Shown here piece by piece: positions 27,008-34,953 of a stretch of 64,000 nt of DNA. The notes below the pieces were generated by a model. It saw nothing but the letters and a program-made list of their open reading frames with translations. It did no database searches and was not told the origin of the DNA. Numbering within the stretch: position 1 is the first letter of the stretch; each line of letters opens with the position of its first letter. The DNA lies in contig NZ_CP141059.1 of NCBI RefSeq assembly GCF_034661235.1, positions 1,550,001 through 1,614,000 of the forward strand, in the 5' to 3' direction. The translations under genes were made by a program, and so were the position numbers. This DNA is from Nocardioides bizhenqiangii (GTDB lineage: Bacteria; Actinomycetota; Actinomycetes; Propionibacteriales; Nocardioidaceae).

Positions 27008-28107
27008 GCGGCCGGCAGGTGCTCGGGAAGCGACTCGGACAGCGCAGCAAGTTGGACGCAGCGCACGCCGCCGCCGGACCGTGGAGCGTGCCGGCGGCCG
27101 CGGACGACGTCGAACAGGCGGAGCCGGTGACCGTCACCGAGGTCGTCGACGCCACCCTGACACCGTTCCGACGTGGCCGGCTCCACACGCCGGCCACGTT
27201 CGCCGCGAGGAGCTGGATGACGGGGGCCGTGTACGACGGTTCCGGTCGGCTGGTCCCGAGCTCCCAACGACTCTGGCGAGGGGATCCGAGGGCGGCGATC
27301 GCCGCGGACCCGGCGGAGATCCGGGTGCCCGAACCGGAGGCGGTGCTCTCCGACCGGTGGCTCTACATGGGCCACTGGTCGCACCACTTCGGACACTTCC
27401 TGCTCGAGCTCGTCACCAACCTGTGGCCCGCTCGGGAAGAGATGTCCATCACCGGGCTCGTCGCCCACCGGGCCGTGCGCACGCCGGCTCCCGCAGTAGG
27501 TGGCGGCGGGATGACCACGCCACAGCCGAACGACTGGCAGCGGGAGATGCTCGCGCTGACTGGCTACGGCGACCTCGAGCTGCGAGTGGTCCGGCACAAG
27601 CCGGTCCGTGTTGAGACACTGGTGATCCCCTCGCGGCCGTTGCTGCTGAAGAGCTGGGCGCTTCCCGAGGCAGTTGGGGTTTGGCGACGGATGTCGGAGG
27701 CGGTGCGAGACCGCGGCAGTGACCGGATGGTGTTCCTCTCCAGGAGCCGCTTCCACGCCCTCCACCCCAAGAAGAAGCGCGTCCGGGCCATCGAGCGGTG
27801 GGATGTGCTCCTGGACGACACGTTCGCCGCTGCCGGGTTCGCGGTCGTGCATCCTCAAGAGCTCAGCTTCACCGAACAGGTGAGAATCGTGCGCGGCGCC
27901 GAGGTGCTGGCCGGCGCGTCGGGCTCGGCGCTCCACCTGTCAGCACTGGCAGCTCCCGGGACCCGCGTCCTCGAGATCGGAGACCTGCGGAACCCGGATC
28001 ACCCGCTGGCGAGCCAGCGGATGATCGACGCGGCATGCGGACACCGCTCCGCGTTCGTGCCGTACCACGACGAGGCGGGGCTGGCGGCGGTTCTCGAGGC
28101 GCTCTGA
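27004..28107 (+). CDS. Family 61 glycosyltransferase (DUF563)
   Basis: This 367-residue protein starts at ATG 27004 in a 4-bp overlap. WSHHFGHFLLELVTNLWP near 125 and FLSRSRFHALHPKK, followed by VVHPQELSFTEQVRIVRGAE and GASGSALHLSALAAPG, are the conserved blocks of GT61/DUF563 enzymes. These transfer pentoses or related sugars in eukaryotes and occur in bacterial polysaccharide clusters. No membrane helix is seen. Together with the methyltransferase it forms a second, small glycan-modifying unit apart from the locus at the window start. Confidence 0.82.
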   Translation: MSGRQVLGKRLGQRSKLDAAHAAAGPWSVPAAADDVEQAEPVTVTEVVDATLTPFRRGRLHTPATFAARSWMTGAVYDGSGRLVPSSQRLWRGDPRAAIAADPAEIRVPEPEAVLSDRWLYMGHWSHHFGHFLLELVTNLWPAREEMSITGLVAHRAVRTPAPAVGGGGMTTPQPNDWQREMLALTGYGDLELRVVRHKPVRVETLVIPSRPLLLKSWALPEAVGVWRRMSEAVRDRGSDRMVFLSRSRFHALHPKKKRVRAIERWDVLLDDTFAAAGFAVVHPQELSFTEQVRIVRGAEVLAGASGSALHLSALAAPGTRVLEIGDLRNPDHPLASQRMIDAACGHRSAFVPYHDEAGLAAVLEAL

Positions 28108-28134
28108 GCCCCGTCAGACGCGCCACCACCGTCG

Positions 28135-29502
28135 TCAGGTAGCCGCCGCGACCAGGCTGGCTACCAACACGAGCGGCAGGGAGACCAGGGCTCCGAGAGA
28201 GGTGGCCATCGTCAGCGTCTTGAGGCTGCCCTTCGTGGAGAGATCGAGCAGCGTGCTGAACATCCAGAAGAAGTTGCTGTTGACGTGGAGCGCGAACATG
28301 GCGCCCGACGCGATCGCCAGCGCGATGACGACGGGATCGACGGAGAGGGAGCCCACGATCGGCGAGATGATGCCGGCCGCGGTGATCGCCCCCACCGACA
28401 CGGACCCGATCGCGAAGTGCAGCACCGCGGCGATGCACCAGGCGAGCAGGATGCTGATGATCACTGGGGCGTTCTCGTCGGCCGAGAACAGGTCCTCGAG
28501 CGTCTCGGCCATGCCGCTCGCGGCGATGATGGCGCCGAGCGACCCGCCGACGCCGGTGACGAGCAGGATCTCGCCGGTCGTGTGGAAGCCGGCTCCGAGG
28601 ACCTTCCCGACCCCGTCGGCACCCAGCGACGACCGGACCATGCCGAAGGCGATCAGCAACCCGAGGAAGAGCGCGATGTTGGCGTCGCCGAGGAAGGCGA
28701 ACACCGCGTTCGAGGCATCCGCCACGTCGAGGATCGCGCCGGTGGCGATCAGCACCAGCGGCACCAGGATCGGCAGCAGTCGCACCCACAGCGGCAATCG
28801 CGAGGCCGCCTCGGCCTTCGGCACGTCCTCGGTCTCGTCGTGGACACGACCTTCCTCGATGACCACGTCGGGGTCGAGGTCGGTCTCCTCCTTCCAGTAG
28901 CCCCGACCGAGCAGCAGCCGGAACAGGAACGTGGTGACGAGCGCGGTGACCAGCCCGATCGGCAGGCCGTAGAGCAGGTAGGTCCCCAGCGGGACGTCCA
29001 TCAGTCCGGCGATCGCCACTGCCGCGAGGCCCGGCACCACAAAGACGTAGCCGGCGAAGATGCCGATCGCCATCGCCCCCGCGAGCCACGGCAGACCGTG
29101 GCGACGGTCGACCGCGGGCGCGGACTCCTTGGCCATCGGCGCCGCCAGGACGACCTGCACGTCGACGTAGATGGACGGGAAGATCGTGGAGAGCGTCCCT
29201 GCCATCGCGTAGGGCAGGCGTCGGCCCACGCGGCGCGCGAGGATGTCGACCAGGTCTCTGAAGGTGCCCATCGAGTGGAGCAGCGCGCCGATCAGCACAC
29301 CGAAACCGATCAGCAGGCCGACCTCGGCCATGATCTCGCCGAAGCCACCGGTGATCTCCGCGACGGTCCCGTCCGCGCCGAGCCCCGTCGCCAGCCCGAG
29401 GTAGACGCACGCGATCAGCAGCGAGATCACGGGGTCGACCTTGAACGTGATGATGAGCACGATCGCGGCCAGGATCGCGATGGCCGAGTGCAGGATCTCC
29501 AT
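28135..29502 (-). CDS. GntP-family gluconate/organic acid permease
   Basis: This 455-residue integral membrane protein has about 12-14 helices (LHSAIAILAAIVLIITFKV at the start). The GntP-type features are GFGVLIGALLHSMGT near 70 and VTGVGGSLGAIIAASGMAETLEDL near 315. GntP proteins are proton symporters for gluconate and related sugar acids. A charged cytoplasmic loop lies near residues 210-235. It is divergent from the amidohydrolase, with which it may share substrate metabolism, and convergent with the GT61 gene 27 bp away. A TAGCGT -10 on this strand lies near 29541. Confidence 0.85.
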   Translation of the reverse strand: MEILHSAIAILAAIVLIITFKVDPVISLLIACVYLGLATGLGADGTVAEITGGFGEIMAEVGLLIGFGVLIGALLHSMGTFRDLVDILARRVGRRLPYAMAGTLSTIFPSIYVDVQVVLAAPMAKESAPAVDRRHGLPWLAGAMAIGIFAGYVFVVPGLAAVAIAGLMDVPLGTYLLYGLPIGLVTALVTTFLFRLLLGRGYWKEETDLDPDVVIEEGRVHDETEDVPKAEAASRLPLWVRLLPILVPLVLIATGAILDVADASNAVFAFLGDANIALFLGLLIAFGMVRSSLGADGVGKVLGAGFHTTGEILLVTGVGGSLGAIIAASGMAETLEDLFSADENAPVIISILLAWCIAAVLHFAIGSVSVGAITAAGIISPIVGSLSVDPVVIALAIASGAMFALHVNSNFFWMFSTLLDLSTKGSLKTLTMATSLGALVSLPLVLVASLVAAAT

Positions 29503-29616
29503 GGGTGAGTCCGATCTGTGGGGCCGGTAGGCAGCACCACGCTATTGGACGCGGCACGCAGAGAGGATGCTGCGACGCGCCCCATTTGATGATCGGAGAT
29601 CGATAGGTTGCGGAGC

Positions 29617-30702
29617 GTGACGACGCCCGTTCTTCGGTTCTCTGGCCCGGTCCTCCCCGATGGCGACGTGCGTGACCTGTACGTCGTCGACGGGCGGGTC
29701 ACCTACGAGCACCAGTCCGGCGCGGACACCGCGGCCGAGGGCTGGATCGTGCCGGGCCTGGTCGACGCCCACAACCATCTCGGGCTCGAGGACGGGGGAG
29801 CGGTCGACGACGCCGAGACCGAGCGCCAAGCCGTCGCCGACCGCGACAACGGCGTGCTGTTGCTGCGGGACTGCGGCTCCCCGGCCGACACCCGGTGGGT
29901 GCACGACCGCGACGACCTCCCGCGGTTGATCCGGGCCGGCCGGCACATCGCCCGGACCCGCCGCTACCTCCGCGACTACGGCGTCGAGGTGGAGCCCGAG
30001 GCGCTGGTCGACACCGTCGTCCATGAAGCCGCCGCCGGGGACGGGTGGATCAAGCTGGTGGGAGATTGGATCTCGCGGGAGGCCGGCGACCTCACGCCGT
30101 CATTCCCCGACGACGCGGTCTCCGCCGCGATCGGCACGGCCCACGCTCTCGGCGCCCGGGTGACCGCGCACTGTTTCGGTTCCACCTCGCTCTCGCCCCT
30201 GCTCGACGCGGGCATCGACTGCATCGAGCACGGCACCGGGCTCCAGGAGCAACAGGTCGAGCAGATGGTCGCGAACGGCGTCGCGCTGGTGCCGACCGTG
30301 CTGCAGACCGACAAGTTCCCTGAGTACGTCGCGGCCGCGCGCGAGAAGTTCCCGGCGTACGCCTCCACGATGGAGGCGCTGCACCGCAGCCGGCGGGACG
30401 TCCTGATGGCGGCCTACGACGCCGGCGTCGACCTCTACGTCGGCAGTGACGGCGGCGGCAGCACCCGCCACGGCTGCCTGCACGAGGAGATCCTCGCGAT
30501 GGCGGCGATGGGCCTGCCGGCGGACTACGTCCTCGGTGCCGCCTCGTGGCGCGCTCGGGCCTGGCTCGGCTGGAACCCCGGCCTCGCGGAGGGCGACCCG
30601 GCCGACTTCGTGGTCTACCCGGCCAACCCGGTCGAGGACCTCACGGTGCTGGCGGAACCGTCGTACGTCGTCCTGCGGGGCCGAACGCGGCGCGATTGGT
30701 GA
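29617..30702 (+). CDS. Amidohydrolase family protein
   Basis: This 361-residue metal-dependent hydrolase is read from GTG 29617, seven bases after TAGGTT; TTG 29608 is the upstream alternative. VPGLVDAHNHLG gives the HxH pair (His52, His54), VTAHCFG and CIEHGTG add two more histidine ligands, and VGSDGGG holds the late Asp. The end ADFVVYPANPVEDL is typical of the family's small beta domain. The substrate is unknown (cyclic amides, imides or related). A 29-codon copy of its 5' end lies at 26010. Confidence 0.83.
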   Translation: MTTPVLRFSGPVLPDGDVRDLYVVDGRVTYEHQSGADTAAEGWIVPGLVDAHNHLGLEDGGAVDDAETERQAVADRDNGVLLLRDCGSPADTRWVHDRDDLPRLIRAGRHIARTRRYLRDYGVEVEPEALVDTVVHEAAAGDGWIKLVGDWISREAGDLTPSFPDDAVSAAIGTAHALGARVTAHCFGSTSLSPLLDAGIDCIEHGTGLQEQQVEQMVANGVALVPTVLQTDKFPEYVAAAREKFPAYASTMEALHRSRRDVLMAAYDAGVDLYVGSDGGGSTRHGCLHEEILAMAAMGLPADYVLGAASWRARAWLGWNPGLAEGDPADFVVYPANPVEDLTVLAEPSYVVLRGRTRRDW

Positions 30703-30857
30703 GACGACGGGAACGTCTGGCAGACTTGGAGGCTGAGTTCTGTGTCGCTCGGTCCCTCTCAACCGGCCGGCGCAGCGCCCTCGATCCGCTCCGCCGGTGT
30801 TCCCCACCTGGTCGGCGCTGATCACCCACCACAAGTTCTCAAGGAGACACCACAGAC

Positions 30858-31457
30858 GTGGCCGTCAAGATCCGTTTGAAGCGCCTGGGCAAGGTCCGGG
30901 TGCCGCAGTACCGCATCGTCATCGTCGACTCGCGCAAGAAGCGCGACGGCAAGGTGATCGAGGAGATCGGCAAGTACCACCCCAAGGAGGACCCGTCGTA
31001 CATCGACGTCGCCTCCGACCGGGCGCAGTACTGGCTGGGTGTCGGCGCGCAGCCGACCGAGGCCGTCGAGGTCCTCCTCAAGATCACGGGCGACTGGCAG
31101 AAGTTCAAGGGCGTGGCCGGCACCGAGGGCACCCTGAAGGTCAAGGAGCCGAAGCGCGACAAGCTCGAGGTCTTCAACGAGGCCCTCAAGGAGGCCGCCA
31201 AGGAGCCCAAGGCCTCCGCGGTGACCGCCAAGAAGAAGGCTGAGCCGAAGGCTGAGCCGAAGGCTGAGGAGCCGAAGGCCGAGGAGCCGAAGGCCGAGGA
31301 GCCCACGGCTGCGGTCTCGGCTGAGCCGAAGCCCTCAGCTGATGAGACCGCCGCTGCGGAGGCGCCCGTCGCCGAGGAGACCCCGGCCGAGGAGCCGTCC
31401 GTCGAGACCGACGCCAAGACCGACGCCAAGACCGACGCCAAGACGGACGAGGCCTGA
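30858..31457 (+). CDS. rpsP: Ribosomal protein S16 with long acidic tail
   Basis: S16 binds 16S rRNA in the 30S subunit. Residues 1-85 are a normal S16 ([20 protein letters not shown]...[16 protein letters not shown]). The protein continues to 199 residues with a tail of AEPK/AEEPK units and TDAK repeats, about twice the usual bacterial length. GTG 30858 follows AAGGAGACACC. It heads the operon with khpA, rimM and trmD, although a terminator-like hairpin lies between khpA and rimM. The tail is low-complexity and probably disordered. Confidence 0.95.
   Translation: MAVKIRLKRLGKVRVPQYRIVIVDSRKKRDGKVIEEIGKYHPKEDPSYIDVASDRAQYWLGVGAQPTEAVEVLLKITGDWQKFKGVAGTEGTLKVKEPKRDKLEVFNEALKEAAKEPKASAVTAKKKAEPKAEPKAEEPKAEEPKAEEPTAAVSAEPKPSADETAAAEAPVAEETPAEEPSVETDAKTDAKTDAKTDEA
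31407..31442. repeat. 12-bp coding tandem repeat in the rpsP tail
   Basis: accgacgccaag occurs three times in frame and encodes TDAK units at the end of S16. Imperfect AEPK/AEEPK-coding repeats at about 31238-31311 precede it. Confidence 0.8.
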
Positions 31458-31461
31458 GCCG

Positions 31462-31710
31462 ATGCTCGCCGACGCGCTGGAGCACCTCGTCCGTGGCGTG
31501 GTCGAACACCCCGACGACGTGGTGGTGCGCGACAAGCAGCTGCGCCGCGGCTCGGTGCTCGAGGTCCGGGTGCACCCCGACGACCTCGGCAAGGTGATCG
31601 GTCGTGGCGGCCGTACGGCGACCGCCTTCCGCATCGTGATCTCGGCACTGGCCGGCAACGGCGGCACTCGGATCGACTTCGTCGACGTCGACCGGCCCGG
31701 CCGCCGCTGA
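31462..31710 (+). CDS. khpA: KH-domain RNA-binding protein KhpA
   Basis: This 82-residue single KH domain begins at ATG 31462, four bases after the rpsP stop. HPDDLGKVIGRGGRTATAFR contains the GxxG loop (GRGG) that contacts RNA. KhpA proteins (with KhpB/Jag in other bacteria) bind many RNAs and affect cell growth and division. The place between rpsP and rimM is the usual one in Gram-positive genomes. Confidence 0.92.
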   Translation: MLADALEHLVRGVVEHPDDVVVRDKQLRRGSVLEVRVHPDDLGKVIGRGGRTATAFRIVISALAGNGGTRIDFVDVDRPGRR

Positions 31711-31735
31711 GCGAGTTCATCGAACAACGAACGGG

Positions 31736-31766
31736 GACGGGCGCTGCCATGATGGCGGCGCCCGTC
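31736..31766 (+). terminator. Intrinsic-terminator-like hairpin between khpA and rimM
   Basis: Arms GACGGGCGCTGCC (31736-31748) and GGCGGCGCCCGTC (31754-31766) pair over 13 bp with one G-U, around the loop ATGAT, followed by ttcggctttt. It lies inside an otherwise conserved operon, so it may reduce transcription of rimM-trmD relative to rpsP-khpA. Confidence 0.75.
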
Positions 31767-31801
31767 TTCGGCTTTTCCAGAGGACCAGCGAGAGGGAACG
31801 A

Positions 31802-32359
31802 GTGGAGAGCATCGAGGTCGTCGTCGGCCGGATCGGCAAGCCGCACGGCATCCGCGGTGAGGTGACGGTCGACGTCCGCTCCGACGAGCCGGACCGCCGC
31901 TTCCAGCCGCTCGCGCGGCTGCTCGCCGAGCCGCCCCGCGGCTCGGCGTTCGCTCACGCCACGCTGACCGTCCGGCGCGTGCGCTGGCACCAGTCCACGC
32001 TGCTCGTCGCGTTCGACGAGCTGCACGACCGTGACGCCGCCGAGTCCGCACGCGGGGTGGTGCTGCGCGCCACGGTGCCGGCCGACGAGACACCGGACGA
32101 CCCGGACGAGTTCTACGACCACCAGCTCGAGGGGCTGGCGGCGTACGACGTCGACGGCGCCCACCTCGGGGAGATCGCCGGCCTCGTGCACGGCGCCCAG
32201 GACCTGCTGCGGGTGCGCACCAACGACGGTCGCGAGGCTCTGGTCCCGTTCGTCGCCGCGCTCGTGCCCGAGGTCGACGTCGCCGGCGGTCGGGTCGTGA
32301 TCGCCGACCGTCCCGGGCTGGTGCAGCCGCTCCCCGAGGGAGACGAGGACGCGCCATGA
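31802..32359 (+). CDS. rimM: Ribosome maturation factor RimM
   Basis: This 185-residue protein helps assemble the 30S head around S19. The N-terminal RimM barrel has [20 protein letters not shown], and the C-terminal PRC-barrel has [14 protein letters not shown] and [16 protein letters not shown] 31802 follows GAGAGGGA. The stop overlaps the ATG of trmD by 4 bp (ATGA), indicating coupled translation. Confidence 0.94.
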   Translation: MESIEVVVGRIGKPHGIRGEVTVDVRSDEPDRRFQPLARLLAEPPRGSAFAHATLTVRRVRWHQSTLLVAFDELHDRDAAESARGVVLRATVPADETPDDPDEFYDHQLEGLAAYDVDGAHLGEIAGLVHGAQDLLRVRTNDGREALVPFVAALVPEVDVAGGRVVIADRPGLVQPLPEGDEDAP

Positions 32360-33537
32360 TGCGGCTGGACTACCTCACGATCTTCCCGGACTACCTGGCG
32401 CCGCTCCAGCTGTCGCTGCCCGGCAAGGCGGTGCAGAGCGGCCTGCTCGAGATGCACGTGCACGACCTCCGGACCTGGACGCACGACCGCCACCGCACCG
32501 TCGACGACACCCCCTACGGCGGCGGTGCGGGCATGGTGATGAGGCCCGAGCCGTGGGGCGAGGCGTTCGCCGCGCTGGACATCGACCGTGGCGCCACCGT
32601 CGTCTTCACGACGCCTTCCGGTGATCGCTTCGACCAGCGGAAGGCGCAGGACCTGTCCGCCCGGCCGCGCGTGGTCTTCGCGTGCGGACGCTACGAGGGC
32701 ATCGACCATCGGGTGATCGAGCGGGCGCGGGAGGTCGCGCACGTCGAGGAGATCAGCCTCGGCGACTACGTGCTCAACGGGGGTGAGGTCGCCGCGATGG
32801 CGATCACCGAAGCCGTGGTCCGGCTACTGCCGGGCTTCATGGGCAACGCCGACTCACTGGTCGAGGAGTCCCACGCGGCAGCGACGGGCGGCCTGCTGGA
32901 GTACCCCGTCTACACGAAGCCGCCGGTCTGGGAGGGCCGCGAGGTCCCCGCGGTGCTGCGGTCGGGCGACCACGGTGCGATCGCCAGGTGGCGGCGGGAG
33001 CAGGCGCGCCGTCGTACGGCGGAGCGCCGGCCCGACCTGCTCGCACCGTCGGTGCTCGACGACGGCACGCCCATCCGACGCGCGGTGCCGTCCGACGCCC
33101 CGGAGCTGCTCACGCTCCAGCGCGCCTGCTGGGTCCAGGAGGCGCTCGCCAACCCCGGGGTCCACATCCCTGCGCTGCACGAGTCCCTCGACGACGTCCG
33201 CGCCTGGATGAGCGAGTGGGACACCTACGTCGTGCGTCGGGCCGGTCGGCTGGTCGCCGCCGTTCGCGGACGCCTCGACGGCCCCGACCTCACCGCGTGG
33301 GACATCGGCCGGATCATGGTCGCGCCCGACCTCCAGGGTGAGGGGCTCGGCCGGGCGCTGCTCGCGCACATCCAGGCGGTCGCGCCCGACCGGGTGACGT
33401 CGTACGTCCTCTTCACCGGCGCCGGCAGCGAGCGCAACCTTCGGATGTACAAGAAGGACGGGTTCCGGCTCCGCCGAGACCTCCCCGCGCCCGCCGGCGC
33501 GGTGGTGCTGACCAAGCCGCGGCGTGTAGACGCCTGA
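32356..33537 (+). CDS. trmD: tRNA (guanine-37 N1) methyltransferase TrmD fused to a GNAT domain
   Basis: Residues 1-230 are TrmD, which methylates G37 of tRNA to prevent frameshifting: [38 protein letters not shown] and [13 protein letters not shown] form the knotted SAM site. From about residue 238 a GNAT acetyltransferase follows: [38 protein letters not shown] (acetyl-CoA loop) and [13 protein letters not shown]. The whole is 393 residues against about 240 for TrmD alone. The two frames are joined without stop or frameshift. The acceptor of the acetyl group is unknown. Confidence 0.93.
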   Translation: MMRLDYLTIFPDYLAPLQLSLPGKAVQSGLLEMHVHDLRTWTHDRHRTVDDTPYGGGAGMVMRPEPWGEAFAALDIDRGATVVFTTPSGDRFDQRKAQDLSARPRVVFACGRYEGIDHRVIERAREVAHVEEISLGDYVLNGGEVAAMAITEAVVRLLPGFMGNADSLVEESHAAATGGLLEYPVYTKPPVWEGREVPAVLRSGDHGAIARWRREQARRRTAERRPDLLAPSVLDDGTPIRRAVPSDAPELLTLQRACWVQEALANPGVHIPALHESLDDVRAWMSEWDTYVVRRAGRLVAAVRGRLDGPDLTAWDIGRIMVAPDLQGEGLGRALLAHIQAVAPDRVTSYVLFTGAGSERNLRMYKKDGFRLRRDLPAPAGAVVLTKPRRVDA

Positions 33538-33555
33538 AACCTCCGGGCCGGACCT

Positions 33556-33593
33556 GTAACAGCGACGAAACACGTCCGGTCGTGAGGTGAAAC
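33556..33593 (+). promoter_or_regulatory. GlnR-like box upstream of the second amt gene
   Basis: GTAAC-N6-GAAAC-N6-GGTCG-N6-GAAAC has three well-conserved elements of a GlnR box and the correct spacing, with the GAAAC elements 22 bp apart. It lies 84 bp before the ATG of amt. The same 38-bp layout with a weak third element is found before the first amt gene. Confidence 0.65.
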
Positions 33594-33677
33594 GACCTCT
33601 CGCCAAGATCTCGTTCGAACGTGGGCCGGCAGTGCGGCTGTCTCGCGAATGATCCCGAGAATCTCCGAGAGGTATCA

Positions 33678-34886
33678 ATGACCGACTCGACCGCGTGGTT
33701 GCTGATCAGCACCGCACTCGTCATCTTCATGACACCGGGTCTCGCCTTCTTCTACGGCGGCCTGGTGAAGTCCAAGAGCGTGATCTCGATGATGATGCTG
33801 AGCTTCGGCTCGCTCGGTCTCATCAGCGTGCTGTGGATCCTGTACGGATTCAACATGGGCGCTCTCACCGGCGACGGCCTCGGGGAGTTCGTCGGCGACC
33901 CGTTCTCCGACTTCGGTCTGACCGAGCTGTCCAAGGTGACCGAGGGCTCCCCGCTCGCCGGTGTGGCCTTCGGGGGCTCGTTCGCCATCATCACGGTTGC
34001 GCTGATCTCCGGCTCGATCGCCGACCGTGCCCGCTTCTGGCCGTGGATGCTGTTCGCCGGTATCTGGGCCACCATCGTCTACTTCCCGGTCCAGGCCTGG
34101 GTGTGGAACGCCGACTACGGCTGGATCTTCAACTTCGGTGAGACCGGTGTGCTCGACTGGGCCGGCGGCACGGCCGTCCACATCAACGCAGGTGCGGCTG
34201 CGCTCGCGCTCGCGCTGGTCCTGGGCAAGCGCAAGGTCGGCTTCTCCAAGGAGGAGGCGCAGCCCCACAACGTGCCCCTCGTCCTCATCGGTACGGCGAT
34301 CCTGTGGTTCGGCTGGTTCGGCTTCAACACCGGTCTCAACACCGGTGAGGCCGGCGCGGGTCTGATCTTCCTCAACACGCTCGGTGCTCCCGCCGCTGCG
34401 ATGCTCGGCTGGATCGCCGTGGAGCACTTCAGGGAGGGCAAGCCGACCGCTGTCGGCGCCGCCTCCGGCGTCGTCGCCGGTCTGGTCGCGATCACTCCGG
34501 CCTGCGCCCACGTGACCCCGGTCTTCGCGCTCGTCCTCGGTCTCATCGCCGGTGTGATCTGCGCCTTCGCGATCGACCTGAAGTTCAAGCTGGGCTTCGA
34601 CGACACCCTCGACGTGGTCGGCATCCACCTGGTGGCGGGCTTCGTGGGCTGCTGGTATCTCGGGTTCCTGGCCTACTTCCCGGAGACCGGCCTGTTCTAC
34701 GGTGCCAACGCCGACCAGCTGGTCGCCCAGGTGGTCTGCTCGCTCGCCGTCGCGGCCTTCTCCTTCATCGTGGCCTACGTGGTCGGCATGGCGATCGAGA
34801 AGACCATCGGGTTCCGCGCGAGGGAGGAGGACGAGATCGCCGGTCTCGACCTCGCCCTGCACGGCACGGGCTACGCCATCGACTGA
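33678..34886 (+). CDS. amt: Second ammonium transporter
   Basis: This 402-residue Amt channel begins at ATG 33678 with GAGAGG upstream. FFYGGLVKSKSVISMMMLSF near 28, DWAGGTAVHINAGAAALALA near 165 and about 11 membrane helices define the family. It is shorter than the copy at 19582 and has no adjacent PII gene. It stands between trmD and rplS, which usually adjoin, so it is probably an insertion into the ribosomal operon. A strong GlnR-like box precedes it. Confidence 0.94.
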   Translation: MTDSTAWLLISTALVIFMTPGLAFFYGGLVKSKSVISMMMLSFGSLGLISVLWILYGFNMGALTGDGLGEFVGDPFSDFGLTELSKVTEGSPLAGVAFGGSFAIITVALISGSIADRARFWPWMLFAGIWATIVYFPVQAWVWNADYGWIFNFGETGVLDWAGGTAVHINAGAAALALALVLGKRKVGFSKEEAQPHNVPLVLIGTAILWFGWFGFNTGLNTGEAGAGLIFLNTLGAPAAAMLGWIAVEHFREGKPTAVGAASGVVAGLVAITPACAHVTPVFALVLGLIAGVICAFAIDLKFKLGFDDTLDVVGIHLVAGFVGCWYLGFLAYFPETGLFYGANADQLVAQVVCSLAVAAFSFIVAYVVGMAIEKTIGFRAREEDEIAGLDLALHGTGYAID

Positions 34887-34901
34887 TCGTCGGCTTCACC
34901 T

Positions 34902-34938
34902 CCGCAGGTCCGTCCCGGTCCCCGGGGCGGACCTGCGG
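34902..34938. terminator. Hairpin terminator between convergent amt and Fic genes
   Basis: Perfect 11-bp arms CCGCAGGTCCG (34902-34912) and CGGACCTGCGG (34928-34938) enclose a 15-bp GC-rich loop that can itself pair, followed by cctcttgt. It could end transcription from both sides. Confidence 0.65.
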
Positions 34939-34953
34939 CCTCTTGTGGGGCCG

